This document shows positions 47,236 to 57,913 of a stretch of DNA of 64,000 nucleotides, piece after piece. The stretch is from Telmatactis stephensoni (taxonomy: Eukaryota > Cnidaria > Anthozoa > Actiniaria > Isophelliidae). The position numbers were made by a program, and so were the translations under genes. How positions within the stretch are numbered: the first letter of the stretch is position 1; each line of letters opens with the position of its first letter. The notes beneath the pieces are model-generated. The model made no database searches and had not been told where the DNA came from. It saw nothing but the letters and a program-made list of their open reading frames with translations. The DNA is taken from contig JALIZF010001767.1 in the NCBI GenBank assembly GCA_029948255.1, forward strand, positions 310,001 to 374,000, written 5' to 3'.

Positions 47236-50200
47236 ATGAATGAATGAATGAAAGAAAGGAGAAAGAAAGAAAGCAAAAGAAAGAGAGAGAATGAATGAAT
47301 GAAAGAGTGAATAAATAAATTAATGAATTGAAAGAGGCAAGCTAGAATGAAAGGAAGGAAGGAAAGTAGGAAGGAAGGAATGAAGCAAGGGAGAAAAGGA
47401 AGGAAGGAAGGATCTCGGTTTGGTACATGCATGTTTGGCTGTGGACAACCATCAAAATACACGCATAATATTGCTTACCTTCAAACTTAAATTCCCCCTT
47501 CTTGCTTGGGTCTAGTATGGCAACCATTTGCTCAATATCGTTATTAGTCAGTCGAACCTCACGAAGCTTCTTCAGCATAGCCTTGAATTCATCAACTTTC
47601 ATCATTCCTTTACCACTCTCGTCCCAGTCGTTAAACGCATCAAGAACGCTACCTTCCTCAGCCTCTTGCTGCATCTTCTTCACCATCATCTCACAAAACT
47701 CCTCGAACTCAATTTCACCGCTTCCTAGAGGTGAAAGGAAAGAAATGAATTATTTTTTTGCATAGTATTAAAATCTCCCGGATACTCTCAGGATGCCTTT
47801 GCATGCGCAAGCGAGGTCAGGGAATTTACTTTTCACGCTCGCCGTTACCGTTTCGACGTGAAACTTCCACGTAGTAAAGGCGTGACAAGTTACGTACTCG
47901 CGCATTTGAGCGCAAAACGCGCAATGTGGAGCGCTAGAATATAGGTTTCGTGATCCACATACTTCTTTTAATTTATTAATTAACTTACCATCTTCGTCGA
48001 CTTCACTGACCATCTGTTCTAACTCTTTTCTGTCAACTTTTTCTCCGAGATTTCTCATGACCATCTCCAACTCGTCGACAGTGATGGTACCGCTGCCATC
48101 AACGTCAAAGATACAGAAGGCCTCTTTGAATTCTAAAACAAACGTTAAATATCACGATATCACTACGGGTTTGGAAGAAAGAGAATACTACCTTAACGTG
48201 ACCTAACGATACGTATACTACGACTTATGGAATCAGTCTACGTTTACGTTTAATTCTACACAACGCTTTCGCATCGAGCGTAGTCTTCCCTATAGACTAC
48301 AGTGAAGAACATTAAGGGCACTTCCCTAGACCATAGATTTTGTTATCGATTATATTTTGTTTTAAGCGTGTCCCCAATTAGTGCAATCAAGCGCTAGAAC
48401 GACTAGACACTTTAATAAAGATATCTATCTATCTATCAACAGCTGATAGTCAACGGATGGGTTTGATCAAGAGACCATAATACTAAGAGAACGAAACTCA
48501 GTATTGATGTCTGTGCCATGTACGAGGTGAAAAACGCGCAACATGATCGATCAAAAACCTGCAACGCAACAATGTTGCGCGACAAGTTGAGGGTTTTTGT
48601 GTCTCGTATTTCGCCGCCTTTAGGCTATTTTTAGTAATTTCGTCATCGCTCGCGCAAGGCTCTTAAACAGTAGAATTCAAATGTCGAAAGCAAACGGTCC
48701 CGTCCGCGCGCACGTCAAAAATCAAATTTGACCCACGATGGCAAAATTACTAGAAATAGCCTAAGGCCCGGACACACGGTGCAACACAATGTTGCAGCGT
48801 GTGTCCACCCATTCCAATGTTTCGCGAAACGTTGCGCGCAACAGCCCCAGAAGTAGGATCGAGTTCTACTTCTGCAACTGTCCAGAACTGTTGTGCGCAA
48901 CATTGCACAAGATGTTTCAGTGGTGGACACACGGTGCAACCATGTTGCGCGCGGTGTTTCAGCAAATATTTCGCACCGTGTGTCCGGGCCTTTAGTCGTC
49001 TCCAACTTTGCACAAACATCAATGCCGAGCATGTGCTCTCTTAGTATCATGGTCTCTGGGTTTGATGTGCTTTACAAAACTACATACAGTTAGGGACTAC
49101 ATAACAAGAAGACTTAATGAGATGTGACATGTTGCTCCACTTCCAAGATATTTGTAGAACAGTCAATATGGCCAGCCACTTGCAACACTAACGTTTAGAT
49201 AATATACCATGCATTTGCTACAACTGCGTGCATATGCACATGCATACCTTGAAAACTGTGAAAATGGTAAACTTTTGATCAACTGGAGAAGTCGAATAGA
49301 CCATTTCACTGTTGTGGTTGTTCAACTTCAGCCTCAACAGCAAGTGATATATCATTTAGAAGTTGACTACATCCCGTGGAGTTTTAAAGTGCTTCAATTG
49401 TTTGTTGATGTGTGCATTCCTATGTTACCATGGGCTGTAGGTCAATTTCTAAAGAATATATTACATGCTCTCGAGGCTGAGGTTGAACGACAAGCACCTT
49501 AAAATGGTCTATTCATTTTCTCTTTATCAAGATAATTTTCACTGCCTGTGCATACCTCCCAAAAAAGTCTGCCCATGTCACTGAAAGGGAACTGGAATAG
49601 CTAGAATATGGAGCAACACATCACACTTGGCTGTCAAAGGATTTTTTAAGGGCCCAATCAAATGAGACACAAGTCAGTAAAAAAACAAAAAAAAAAATCT
49701 TTATTTAAGCGCCTAGTTGTTCTAGCGCTTTAGCCACTAATGCGAGGGCACTATCACTCACACACACTTCCACTACATTAGCTGTTTTTAAGCAACTCTC
49801 AACTCACATATTGACTTTTACGGAGGGAGGAAAACCGGAGAACCCGGAGAAAAAATCCTCGTGGCATGGTAGAGAACAACACATCAAACAAACTCAATTT
49901 ACATATGATCCAGGCGCTCGAGCTGGGACTCAAACCCGGACCACAGCAGTGAAAGGTCAGCGCTCTAACTGCTCAGCCAGCCATGCCACCCATGCACCAT
50001 AGTGCATCTTGCAAGCCCTCATAAGTCGATGAAACTAGCGGCAAGTCAATGCAATGTGGTGGTCAAACAAGATCGAAGTCAAAACTTGCATCGACTTACA
50101 ACAACTTGCATTCTCATTTCATTGGGGTCTAAACTAGGGTGCATGCAGATCAAAGAATGCACTCCGGATGGACCTAAGGTCATTTTTTGGTAATTCTGGT

Positions 50201-51785
50201 TAATACAGGATGACAATAGGCCATATCTCATGGTAGCATGAGAGATTTGGGTAGCTCCCTCCTGAGAACAAAAAATAGGGGCAGTACCCTAGAGATAGCA
50301 TGACTCCAACAGTAGTAGCAAGAGGGAGTGGGGTACCCCTCTCAGGCCAAAAGATAAGGTTACTGGGGTGACTCCACCCTACAGTAGCAAGAGAGATAAA
50401 GCTACTCATCTAGAGATCATAGGATGGAGGCAATCAAGAAAACCGTTCCCTTACCTTGCTTTTGGGCATCTGTTAAAGTTATTGGAGCAACCTGTAATGA
50501 AATTAAACAAAACAATGTATAAAACAAAAAGTATAATATTTCCTTGAATAATCACCCCTGCTTGAAAAGAATGCTCCACTCAAATAATTGCCCCCTATTT
50601 TAAAGAGAAATAAGAAATTATTCAGTTGCCCCACATGGATAATCGCTTCTCCACCCCTTCTCTGAAGTTTATATTTAATCAAGGAAATACGGTGTCATTA
50701 CTTTATTCAACTTTGAATGGCCTCTATATCATTTTCACATTTTATAAATTTGAAATATTCAAATAATATAATCCATTGTCATTACAACATTGAGTTGAAA
50801 TCAAAATTTTCCAAACATTCTAAAATTCTGTCTTTTACAGGACAATGTTTGGCTCACATTCCCCAAAGAGTGGATAGCATCACAGTACACCAAATCAGAT
50901 GAAGGCATATAATGCAAAATTCCAGCATTTCAAGTCCTTCACATTTACACGAACATATTGTATTCTCAAAAAAAGTTATTATTCAAAATAAACTGGATTT
51001 TCAAAGTAAGCTTAAAATATCATAGGAAAGAATATAATCCAACATCTCAACTCCAGTCAGTCCACGGTTCCATACGTTCCGGACAGCAAAGGTCAATAAT
51101 TATGTGACAGCATTGAATAATTACAATGCACAAAAGTGAAATAATTATCAGGACTGCTCAATCGACGATAAAAATAACAAGCAACATAGTCTGAAATCAA
51201 ACTGTCCAGTCGAACCAAGGCTGTTAAGACTGTTTCGATTTCTTTGTAAATAGTTCATATAATAGTTAGATTTCCATATTAGCCAGCCAGCCTTTTATCT
51301 GTAATGTAACCTCTATCGCTTTCAAACGAAGACAGCTTAGGACTATAATCTCATCTAAGGTTAAAAGAGGTTGAACGGCCGTTTTTTTGAGATACACATA
51401 CATATATTATATGCAAGAAAGGGTGTGAAATTAAGCAAGTCTAATTAATATGCTAGTACTTGGCTATTATTTTGTTTATGGAAATGCTAATTAATTTACT
51501 TGTTAAGCATTATAAGAATCCAGCATTCCGTTATGGTCTTCACAAATCAGAGGTCTGTTGGAGCATGTGAAAATAAGAAAGTTGTAATATAATGATTTTT
51601 GAAACTGTTTTGGGAAGCCATTTGAGTGCTAGAGGCTGTGCTTTTGCCATCGCTAAGGACGTCGAGAATTTTGTTTGTTTCTGTGTTTGAAAAATCCATC
51701 AATCTTCAAGGTTATTTCATCAGCTCTAGACCAGTAGCTCACAAAGTCAACTAGTATTAGAACTAAAGTTGTATAATCTTACCAT
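47083..51785 (-). CDS. Calmodulin-like gene 4, intact N-lobe, degenerate C-lobe
   Basis: Minus-strand exons 51785-51783 (ATG only), 50491-50455, 48132-47989, 47724-47479 and 47111-47083 (stop TAA) join in phase to about 152 aa. It starts MVAPITLTDAQKQEFKEAF and ends FEDFVNRMEKN. Loops 1 and 2 (DVDGSGTITVDE, DEDGSGEIEFEE) are canonical. Loops 3 and 4 (DESGKGMMKVDE, DPSKKGEFKFED) carry S/K at coordinating positions and probably do not bind Ca2+. The intron after the ATG and the exon sizes match calmodulin-like gene 2. Introns hold a (GAAA)n tract, a composite MITE, a second MITE and a SINE. It is likely a Ca2+ sensor using only its N-terminal lobe (inference). Confidence 0.9.
47195..47410. repeat. 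(GAAA)n / (GAAT)n / (GGAA)n compound microsatellite
   Basis: Successive runs of AAAG, AATG and AAGG tetranucleotides lie in the last intron of calmodulin-like gene 4, between the exons at 47479 and 47111. Confidence 0.95.
48302..48438 (+). mobile_element. Retroposon 3' end with (ATCT)n tail
   Basis: GCAATCAAGCGCTAGAACGA, then TTTAATAAAGATATCTATCT. The AAGCGCTAGAAC block is shared, in the opposite orientation, with the SINE at 49690-50000, so this is probably another truncated member. Confidence 0.55.
48468..49057. mobile_element. Composite MITE, CAAGAGACCATAATACTAAG family, with nested insertions
   Basis: The ends are CAAGAGACCATAATACTAAG and CTTAGTATCATGGTCTCTGG. Inside, one foreign block lies at about 48520-48612 (AAAACGCGCAACATGATCGA...TCGTATTTCGCC) and a second complete MITE at 48765-48990. 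It lies in an intron of calmodulin-like gene 4. Confidence 0.85.
48765..48990. mobile_element. Nested MITE with GGCCCGGACACACGGTGCAA termini
   Basis: The left end GGCCCGGACACACGGTGCAA is mirrored by TTCGCACCGTGTGTCCGGGC. The interior contains GTAGGATCGAGTTCTACTTC. It is the best-preserved member of the GCAAC family in the window. Confidence 0.85.
49294..49514. mobile_element. MITE with GAATAGACCATTT termini
   Basis: GAATAGACCATTT plus GTTGTTCAACTTCAGCCTCA is mirrored by GAGGCTGAGGTTGAACGACA and AAATGGTCTATTC. The open frame across it (49209-49502) has no gene motif. Confidence 0.8.
49690..50000 (-). mobile_element. tRNA-derived SINE
   Basis: On the minus strand it starts near GGTGGCATGGCTGGCTGAGC and runs through AGTTAGAGCGCTGACC (A-box-like). 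GGGTTTGAGTCCCAGC (B-box-like) follows, and the 3' end is GCTTAAATAAAGATTTTTTT. Head, body and tail order fits a Pol III SINE. A related body piece is at 61340-61440. Confidence 0.75.
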
Positions 51786-53570
51786 TTTGAATTGAAGATG
51801 TAAACACAGAGACCAGAATACTAGAGAAACCCAACACACACCAACAAGTCCAGAATTAATGTGTATGTACACTAACAGTTACGGCATCTCAGTACGACGC
51901 GCTGATTGGCTAGTAAGCTCATTACGTAAGCGTTAACGCCTTTGCATTTCTTGACGGACTAGATTTTGAGAGGGTTTTTTGTCTACTTGTCCTGTTTCTT
52001 TTCACAGAGCAAAAATTACTTTGAAAGCCATTTCAAATATCTCAAGACATAATAACATGTTGAGTTGTTTGAATTTTGATGGTTTGAACCTAAGTCCGTA
52101 TGCACATTTCATATATTACACTAACAGAGTAAACTAAATTTGCTATTTTGAAAGGTCAAAACAGTTGATGATAACTTCAGACTAGCCCCCTCAGTTCCAC
52201 TCGAAAACAATCTGTCTTAGTAAACGACATTCCACTTTTTATCGACAGAGAGGAATTTAAAATACTCATCTCTATTGTTGAACATAACAAATGTCAATGT
52301 CTACTATTCAAATTTTTGGCTTTATTTTTCACTAATGCTGGCTTTCTGCATTTAATCGAAACAAAAAAGTGCGGTGATGCGTTGAGTGGTTTGCAGGTCG
52401 CTTTTGTTCTACTGCCCCTCCTATAAGGCGCCTTACTAATTAATGTGGGTTACTTAATAGTGAGATCTCAAGATCTCTCTCTCGTAACTGCAATCAATCT
52501 CTGACCAGATGACATCTCGCGCGCGATGAAGAACTATCCTTGGAAAGGCAGATTCACACAAAATGAAATCTTCAAACGAAATGAAGAATCATCAGAGTGC
52601 TGGATTACAAAGTTCCTTTAAACCGATAATGTTTAATCTACCAAAAGAAGGAAATATCAGTTGACATTTTTAGTTTCTTTTGTAAGCAAATTGCAGAAGA
52701 GTTATCGCATTCAAGACGAATTTAGTGCTTAAGTTGTTTGACCATCTTGTCCTATGTTGAGTCAACCTCCCCTAGCTACTAAAGGGCTTTGTATACAAAT
52801 TTTGACAACTACATGTCACGTAACAGCTGGAAAGGGGTTCTTGACCACGAATCACACTTCAATTTTCTGTCAATTCACGAATCACACATATTTAAACAGC
52901 GATTTCACGCCAAAATCACGGCAAAATCTGGCATATTTTCACGGATCACGCACTCATTTTGAGTGAAATCACGAATCACGCAAAACTCCTTCCAGCCCCT
53001 GACGTAATGTAGTCATTGTGTAGAAAACGAACAAGTTGATTTGTTGATGGTTAGGACACTATGAACAACGCCTAAAGATCTAGATCACATTTGCTTTGAA
53101 ATATTAAACAAATGTCGAAGTCAGCGAGAGACTAAACTGAGTTGAGAGAAGGAATTCGTTCCGTAGTAGACCGTACTAAGTTTGCCATGTAAGCACCATT
53201 TGATACTTTTGATGCTATCATTCACCCGATTTGAGCCTGAATATGAGGATATTGCAAGTCAGATCATTTCAGGCGCCCTTGAACAACTTCCTGCCCGGCT
53301 CAGAGTCCGCTGAAGTCAAGTTGTCATGCGACATGATGGTATCGATCGAGTCAAAAATAGCTCATCATACACGATTAATTCCAAAATGGCATCAAAGACG
53401 GTTGATGATAGGGTAAGGGAATAGTCCGCTTCTCTGACCTCATTTTCTCATTAGAGTCAGTCAGCCGAATTCCATTGTCCATTCGGTCTTATGCAATCCA
53501 AAGTTTCTGAAGATTTAAATTCTTTCTGATTTGTCGCCAATGATCTCCAGTCTGTACTGACATTGGAACT
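51786..53570. other. Intergenic, upstream of calmodulin-like gene 4
   Basis: No coding signal recognised. A stretch at about 52835-53000 repeats TCACGAATCACAC/G several times. It is flanked by GCTGGAAAGGGGTTC and the inverse-like CTCCTTCCAGCCCC, so a small repetitive element is possible. Confidence 0.45.
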
Positions 53571-53822
53571 CTAAAGCCTTGTTTACACGAGCGACGCAAA
53601 TGTAAACGTAAGCGCAATCGAGCTGTTTACAAAGACGACGGCTTGCGTTTGTATTTGGAGTTACACAAACCCCGATTGACACGATAAAAACTCAGGCGCA
53701 AGCGCAAGAAAATAATTTGTTTCCATTCCCTGCGTTTGCGCGCAATTGCACTTGCGTTTCTCAAGTTCACACGTACATCAGCTTCCGGATGCATTTGCGT
53801 CGCTCGTGTGAACCGGCTCTAG
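53571..53822. mobile_element. MITE with CTAAAGCCTTGTTTACACGA termini
   Basis: The left end CTAAAGCCTTGTTTACACGA, then GCGACGCAAATG, is mirrored by CATTTGCGTCGCTCGTGTGA and ACCGGCTCTAG. The interior is rich in AAGCGCAA and TTGCGTTTG repeats. Confidence 0.8.
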
Positions 53823-54410
53823 GATTCACCTCTTAATTAACATCTATTTTCATAAATACGCGCAGCATGTAGCTTCTTTAGTCTTTAATAGTTAGAACAG
53901 CGAATGGTCTCGGTACACGATAGAACACATAATTTACAATACAATTACTAGCAACGTCAGTGTCACGTGCACGGAATCATTTACGTAAAAGATCGAAGTA
54001 CCTCATTGCGAGATTGCCATAGCAACAACAACGTATGACTGTGTGCCACTGTTGCATCGTGTGCCGAGGGCCAAGGTTTCACGAGGGAAGTAACATTAAA
54101 AAAACCAAGAAAAACAAGTAAAACAGGTTTTATTGCTGATCAAATAGTACATTTATTTATAAACAAACCATAGCCGTTCATCAGGTAAAGCCCACAGCTG
54201 ACATTTGCTGTTTTCAGACCCTGCCTTCATCCTTTCAAAGCTCAAGCTACGTTTGTTAATTATCCTTGAGCAAGACGCTCTAAAAAGTATTTAAAGTCCA
54301 AGAAAAGCGCAAGCGACAAAGGATTACATGACTAAATTTCCGTAACTGTTGGCATTTGTCTTATTTCTGTTTCGAAGAGGAGTTTGTTACTGATACTGAA
54401 CAAGAAATAA

Positions 54411-54644
54411 GGGGGTGTTTACATGACACTAGGATCATCCTCGCACAAGGATCATCCTAGCAGGCGAATCATCCTACCTGCTATACATTTACTGCATTCT
54501 GTTTACATGGAAATTTGTGTCTTTACTTCGGGTACTAGGATCATCCTACTAAACAGAATGCAGTAAATGTATAGCAGGTAGGATGATTCGCCTGCTAGGA
54601 TGATCCTAGTGCTAGGATGATCCTAGTGTCATGTGAACAGGCGG
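54411..54644. mobile_element. MITE with internal CTAGGATGATC repeats
   Basis: TGTTTACATGACACTAGGAT and GCGAATCATCCTACCTGCTA are mirrored by TAGCAGGTAGGATGATTCGC and TAGGATGATCCTAGTGTCAT. The self-complementary unit GGATGATCCTAG recurs several times. Confidence 0.85.
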
Positions 54645-54659
54645 TCAAAACTTCTGTAC

Positions 54660-54865
54660 AAGGGAACCCCGCCCTACGTCATCAACCCGTTAAATACGTC
54701 TACCCCGCTAATATGACCACCTCATTTTGGTCCGGCATCTCAAGAGAGATCGTACTTGATCTTTTGTAGAAAATACTCCGTCAATACGGCCACCTCGTTA
54801 CTACGACCAGGTATTTCTGGCACATAGGTCGCCCTATTGACAGGGTCTCACTGTATCTGAGGCCC
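54660..54865. mobile_element. Tigger/pogo-like nonautonomous remnant
   Basis: AAGGGAACCCCGCC..., AATACGGCCACCTCGTTACT and CAGGGTCTCACTGTA resemble the repeated TAATACGGCCACCTCGTTAA ends of pogo/Tigger-like elements widespread in animals. The assignment rests on memory of that pattern. No transposase is present. Confidence 0.45.
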
Positions 54866-54879
54866 TGAGACAGGATGCA

Positions 54880-55395
54880 ACTTTCTTGCAACGTTGCGCA
54901 TCACAAGAAGATTTGAAAGATGACACACGATGCAAATTTTCCTGTAACTACTTGAGAACAGATCTAAATTCTATGTCTACGAAGGTTAATATAATGTTAA
55001 TAACCGGATCAAGTCTGAAACCAAAGCCGCATTCATCGACACTTATTCGTAACACTGTAGAATTTGTTGCGCGCCCAGCGTTGCAGAATATTACAGAGCT
55101 ACATTCTACTTCTCCAACTGTACGAATTGCACGAATTATACGCAATTACATGAAACGCTGCATGCGCGACAGTTGCAGAGATGGGCACACGGTCCAATTC
55201 TGTGTCGCACCAAGAAACCATAATACTAAGGGTGTTTTCCATTTAGTGGCAATTCTTAGCTCTGGCTGGAATCAGTCCTATGAAATCAGGCCGTTCTGGC
55301 CGGTTGGTTCCACTAAATGAAAAACACCCTAAGAAAGCAAAACTCACGGAATGATGTCTGCGCGATGTTCGTAGCACTGAAGGTTATTTTTAGTG
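54880..55395. mobile_element. Cluster of overlapping MITE remnants
   Basis: A GCAAC-family stretch (about 54880-55200) abuts AAGAAACCATAATACTAAG (55211), a terminus of the CAAGAGACC family. That terminus is split by a complete small palindrome at 55231-55333 (GGTGTTTTCCATTTAGTGGC / TTCCACTAAATGAAAAACAC). The outer element resumes with AAAGCAAAACTCACGGAATG. Confidence 0.65.
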
Positions 55396-55404
55396 CTAGA
55401 AAGG

Positions 55405-55617
55405 TTAAGATTCACGTACACGGAAAACGGCGGAGATCACGTGACCTACTTTTTTCGTACCTGGCTTTGTGTGTTTGGAATTCAAATGAGAGAGTGACTT
55501 TTCACCTTTACGCCAAATACGAAATAATTCGTCGTCGCGTTAAAACGGCAAGGCCAGACGCGGAAAAAGCAGGTCACGTGATTCTCACTGCCATTTGCCG
55601 TTTACGTGGATCTTAAC
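55405..55617. mobile_element. MITE with GGTTAAGATTCACGTACACG termini
   Basis: GGTTAAGATTCACGTACACG, then GAAAACGGCGGAGATCACGT, is mirrored by GTCACGTGATTCTCACTGCC and CGTTTACGTGGATCTTAACC. It lies just beyond the likely 3' UTR of the selenoprotein gene. Confidence 0.8.
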
Positions 55618-56007
55618 CTACCTAGTAACAGGAAGTTGAGCCATATCGCGCGCATGATGCATATGATGCATATTTCAAACATGAAGAAACCTTGGTTGAC
55701 GATGTCTGTGACGATGTCTGTGTCTGTGTCCTATTCAACAAACGGGCTGATTAAACTTATCCAGGCCTCTGAGGATCTTGGGACAAAATATTACAGAACA
55801 TGGTTCAAATTTGACAGGGTTTCTAAACAGTCGCTCATCGTATTGCAGAGCATCACAAACTTCTGTCAGCGAAAAAGTTACAAATGCGAGGGTGCAAAGA
55901 TTAAACGCTTCAGTTGTATATACGATAATCTCAACCACGTGACCCTTTTGCCGTTTGCTGTTCCCCATTTTCCGAACTGCATTTATTAAAGCAACAATTT
56001 TTATCAT

Positions 56008-56693
56008 TTATGATTTTAAAACTTTGAGCAAATCTTCTATAGTTGGCCTGTCAGTTGAAATCTTACTTCGATAAACTAGTTTCATGTTGCCATGGCAATT
56101 CATCACAAAGTCTCCACCCATTTGTGTTGGGTCGTCTTCGTCAAACATTCCAAAGAGCTTTCTTCCCTGTCTTTTCTGTTCTGCATAGTACATCAAGGCA
56201 GAAGTGGCCCAAACTTTGTAAACAGACCGCTTGAGACCAAGTGCTTGGTAGAGTTTGCGGTTGTCATCTATGAACATCGGGAATTCACATTTGGTTTGGT
56301 CAAGCCATTGCTTAGCACCAGACTGAAAGACAGGGAAGCAACGTTCAAAATTCACATCTTCCTGACAAAAGTGCTTCTTAGATTCCAATATGTACAATGG
56401 AACTTGAACTGGATGGACTTATTAGTACTGGATTTAATAATTAAATAAATATCTTGGACAGCTATTTTATTGTTTATTGACCTTATACGAATAAAACAAA
56501 ATAAACTGCACCCTAATTTTTTCACTCACCAAGTTTCCAAAGCTGACAATAATGATGTGACCATTAGCTGCTTCAAATTCCTGTCTTTTTGACTGCATTT
56601 GAGCAACATGGTCACGTCATGGTAGTCATGCAAAGTGTCGCAATAGTATCATGAGCAGGTCTGACGAACCAATAGTCTTGAGGAGTTCTTCCA
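56008..56693 (-). CDS. Selenoprotein L-like Prx/thioredoxin-fold protein with UxxU motif (two in-frame TGA)
   Basis: Exon 56693-56530 (phase: two leading bases) joins in frame to exon 56322-56008 (stop TAA). The first exon reads EELLKTIGSSDLL, then MILLRHFA-U-LP-U-RDHVAQM, then EFEAANGHIIIVSF. The U positions are TGA codons, exactly where Prx-like-2/AhpC-TSA_2 proteins carry the CxxC redox pair. The second exon continues with GAKQWLDQTKCEFPMFIDD, LYQALGLKRSVYKVW and GGDFVMN. A Prx-like thioredoxin fold with UxxU is the hallmark of selenoprotein L, described in aquatic animals as forming a diselenide. Apart from the two TGAs the frame is clean and both splice sites are good (CTTACAG, GTGAGT, CTTTCAG), which argues against a pseudogene. 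The 5' exons are not settled. I could not point to a SECIS element by eye. Confidence 0.85.
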
Positions 56694-57007
56694 CTGTAAG
56701 TTTACTATAAAATGTTAGAAAAGTTAATTGTTAGCTCTCACTACCCTACTTGTCAGATAGCTTAGAAAAGTGTTGGGATGAGGTGAGCACTGGAGAAATT
56801 CCTTGTTGCTGTAAGATTGCTGTAAGAGGTCAACCATTTTTGAACCCAGCGACTGCATTCCTATTCTCATAATAACAACACATGGGTTATTAAGCTCAAT
56901 GTTTCGCATACAAGCCCTTTTAGGGTCAAAGAACAAAATATCATATGCAACTCTTCAAAGTGACTCCTCAAGGTAGACTTTTCTGAGCTACTTAACATTA
57001 AACAAAA

Positions 57008-57182
57008 TAGGGGTGGATTCAGGGGAGGGGTGCAGGGGTTGCACTGCACACCCCCTCATGAAACAACTTTTTTCCCCTTTCATTCTTGATACTTTTCCAA
57101 TATATACTCTTGATCCTCTTGATGGTTTACGATAACTATAATCCTGCAACCCTTCTGGAGTTTAGTTGTGGATCTGCCCCTG
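57008..57182. mobile_element. MITE, AGGGGYGGATYCAGG family
   Basis: It starts TAGGGGTGGATTCAGGGGAG and ends GTGGATCTGCCCCTG. It is a diverged relative of the element at 29893-30093 and lies between the putative 5' exons and the UxxU exon. Confidence 0.75.
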
Positions 57183-57189
57183 CAAAATC

Positions 57190-57913
57190 ACTCAGGAAAA
57201 TCACCTTTCAGTCCTCACATCAGTCAAAGTTAAACCACAAGGTCCAGCAGACCCAACACTAAGGTCATCTGAGCTTTCTCCTCCACTGATTTTTATGTCA
57301 ACACCTTCTAAAAAGTCATTCCATTCTGTTTCTTTGTCTATCAGTTCATCTGCAGTCTCTGCAACATCATCATGGGAGTATAATTTTCCTATTTCATCAT
57401 CTAGTTCAGCTCTACTTTGAACACCAGGTATTGCAAAGTAAACTGTAATAATGACCAATAAGACTGTTCAACTGTCGCACTGAATCACTGACAAAATGTT
57501 CAGAAGACTTGGCAAAATTTTCTTTGGCATTGGATAATAACTTTGACATGCATTCATGAAGATTATTTAGTTCTTGTATGAGTGATTCTTTGGTTAATGA
57601 TTTCACCTACATGGGGGAAAGAGAATATGTTACCATATAAATGACGGAAGGCAGAAGACGGTGAGGGACAGACGTGGGGAGAACTGTAAGCTGAGAAATG
57701 CAAAAAAAACGTAACCTCTGCGTTGAAATACAAAAACGTCCTTAGGGTCGTTAAAGTTCCTCTGTAAAGTTGACGAAAGTATGGGGGCGTTCACCTTGAC
57801 AGAAGGACGAGCTTTATTATACAGTAACTGGATCAAACTACCTCGATTTCTTTGGTTTTTACATCCTCTTTGGCTCGTTTGGGAGGAGGTTCACCTTCAC
57901 CTTCCGCACTCAT
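57190..57913 (-). CDS. Putative 5' exons of the selenoprotein gene (NLS-like leader, helical and acidic segments)
   Basis: Exon 57913-57842 starts MSAEGEGEPPPKRAKED, a plausible nuclear-localisation-like basic patch, and ends at a GTAGTT donor. A second exon begins at 57606 after CATGTAG in the same phase and reads KSLTKESLIQELNNLHEC and FAKSSEHFVSDSVRQLNS, an amphipathic helix. Further coding in another frame (57425-57200) reads AELDDEIGKLYSHDDVAETA and DKETEWNDFLEG, strongly acidic. I found no splice pair that links these two frames; a frameshift, an assembly error or an unseen intron is needed. Strand, order and adjacency suggest they are the N-terminal part of the UxxU gene, but an independent small gene is possible. 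I do not recognise the family. Confidence 0.5.

Noticed and set aside
49209..49502. 97-residue ORF
   Set aside because: Most of it is the GAATAGACCATTT MITE, and the frame runs through both inverted arms.
56530..56693. TGA codons as stop mutations of a dead Prx-like gene
   Set aside because: Both fall precisely at the two redox cysteine positions, the rest of the exon and the next exon are intact, and the splice sites are good. Random decay would not choose only those two codons.
56724..56950. Open frame just upstream of the UxxU exon as an additional coding exon
   Set aside because: It has no clear acceptor, its only phase-fitting donor is weak, and it resembles no Prx-like family segment; it could be intron sequence.
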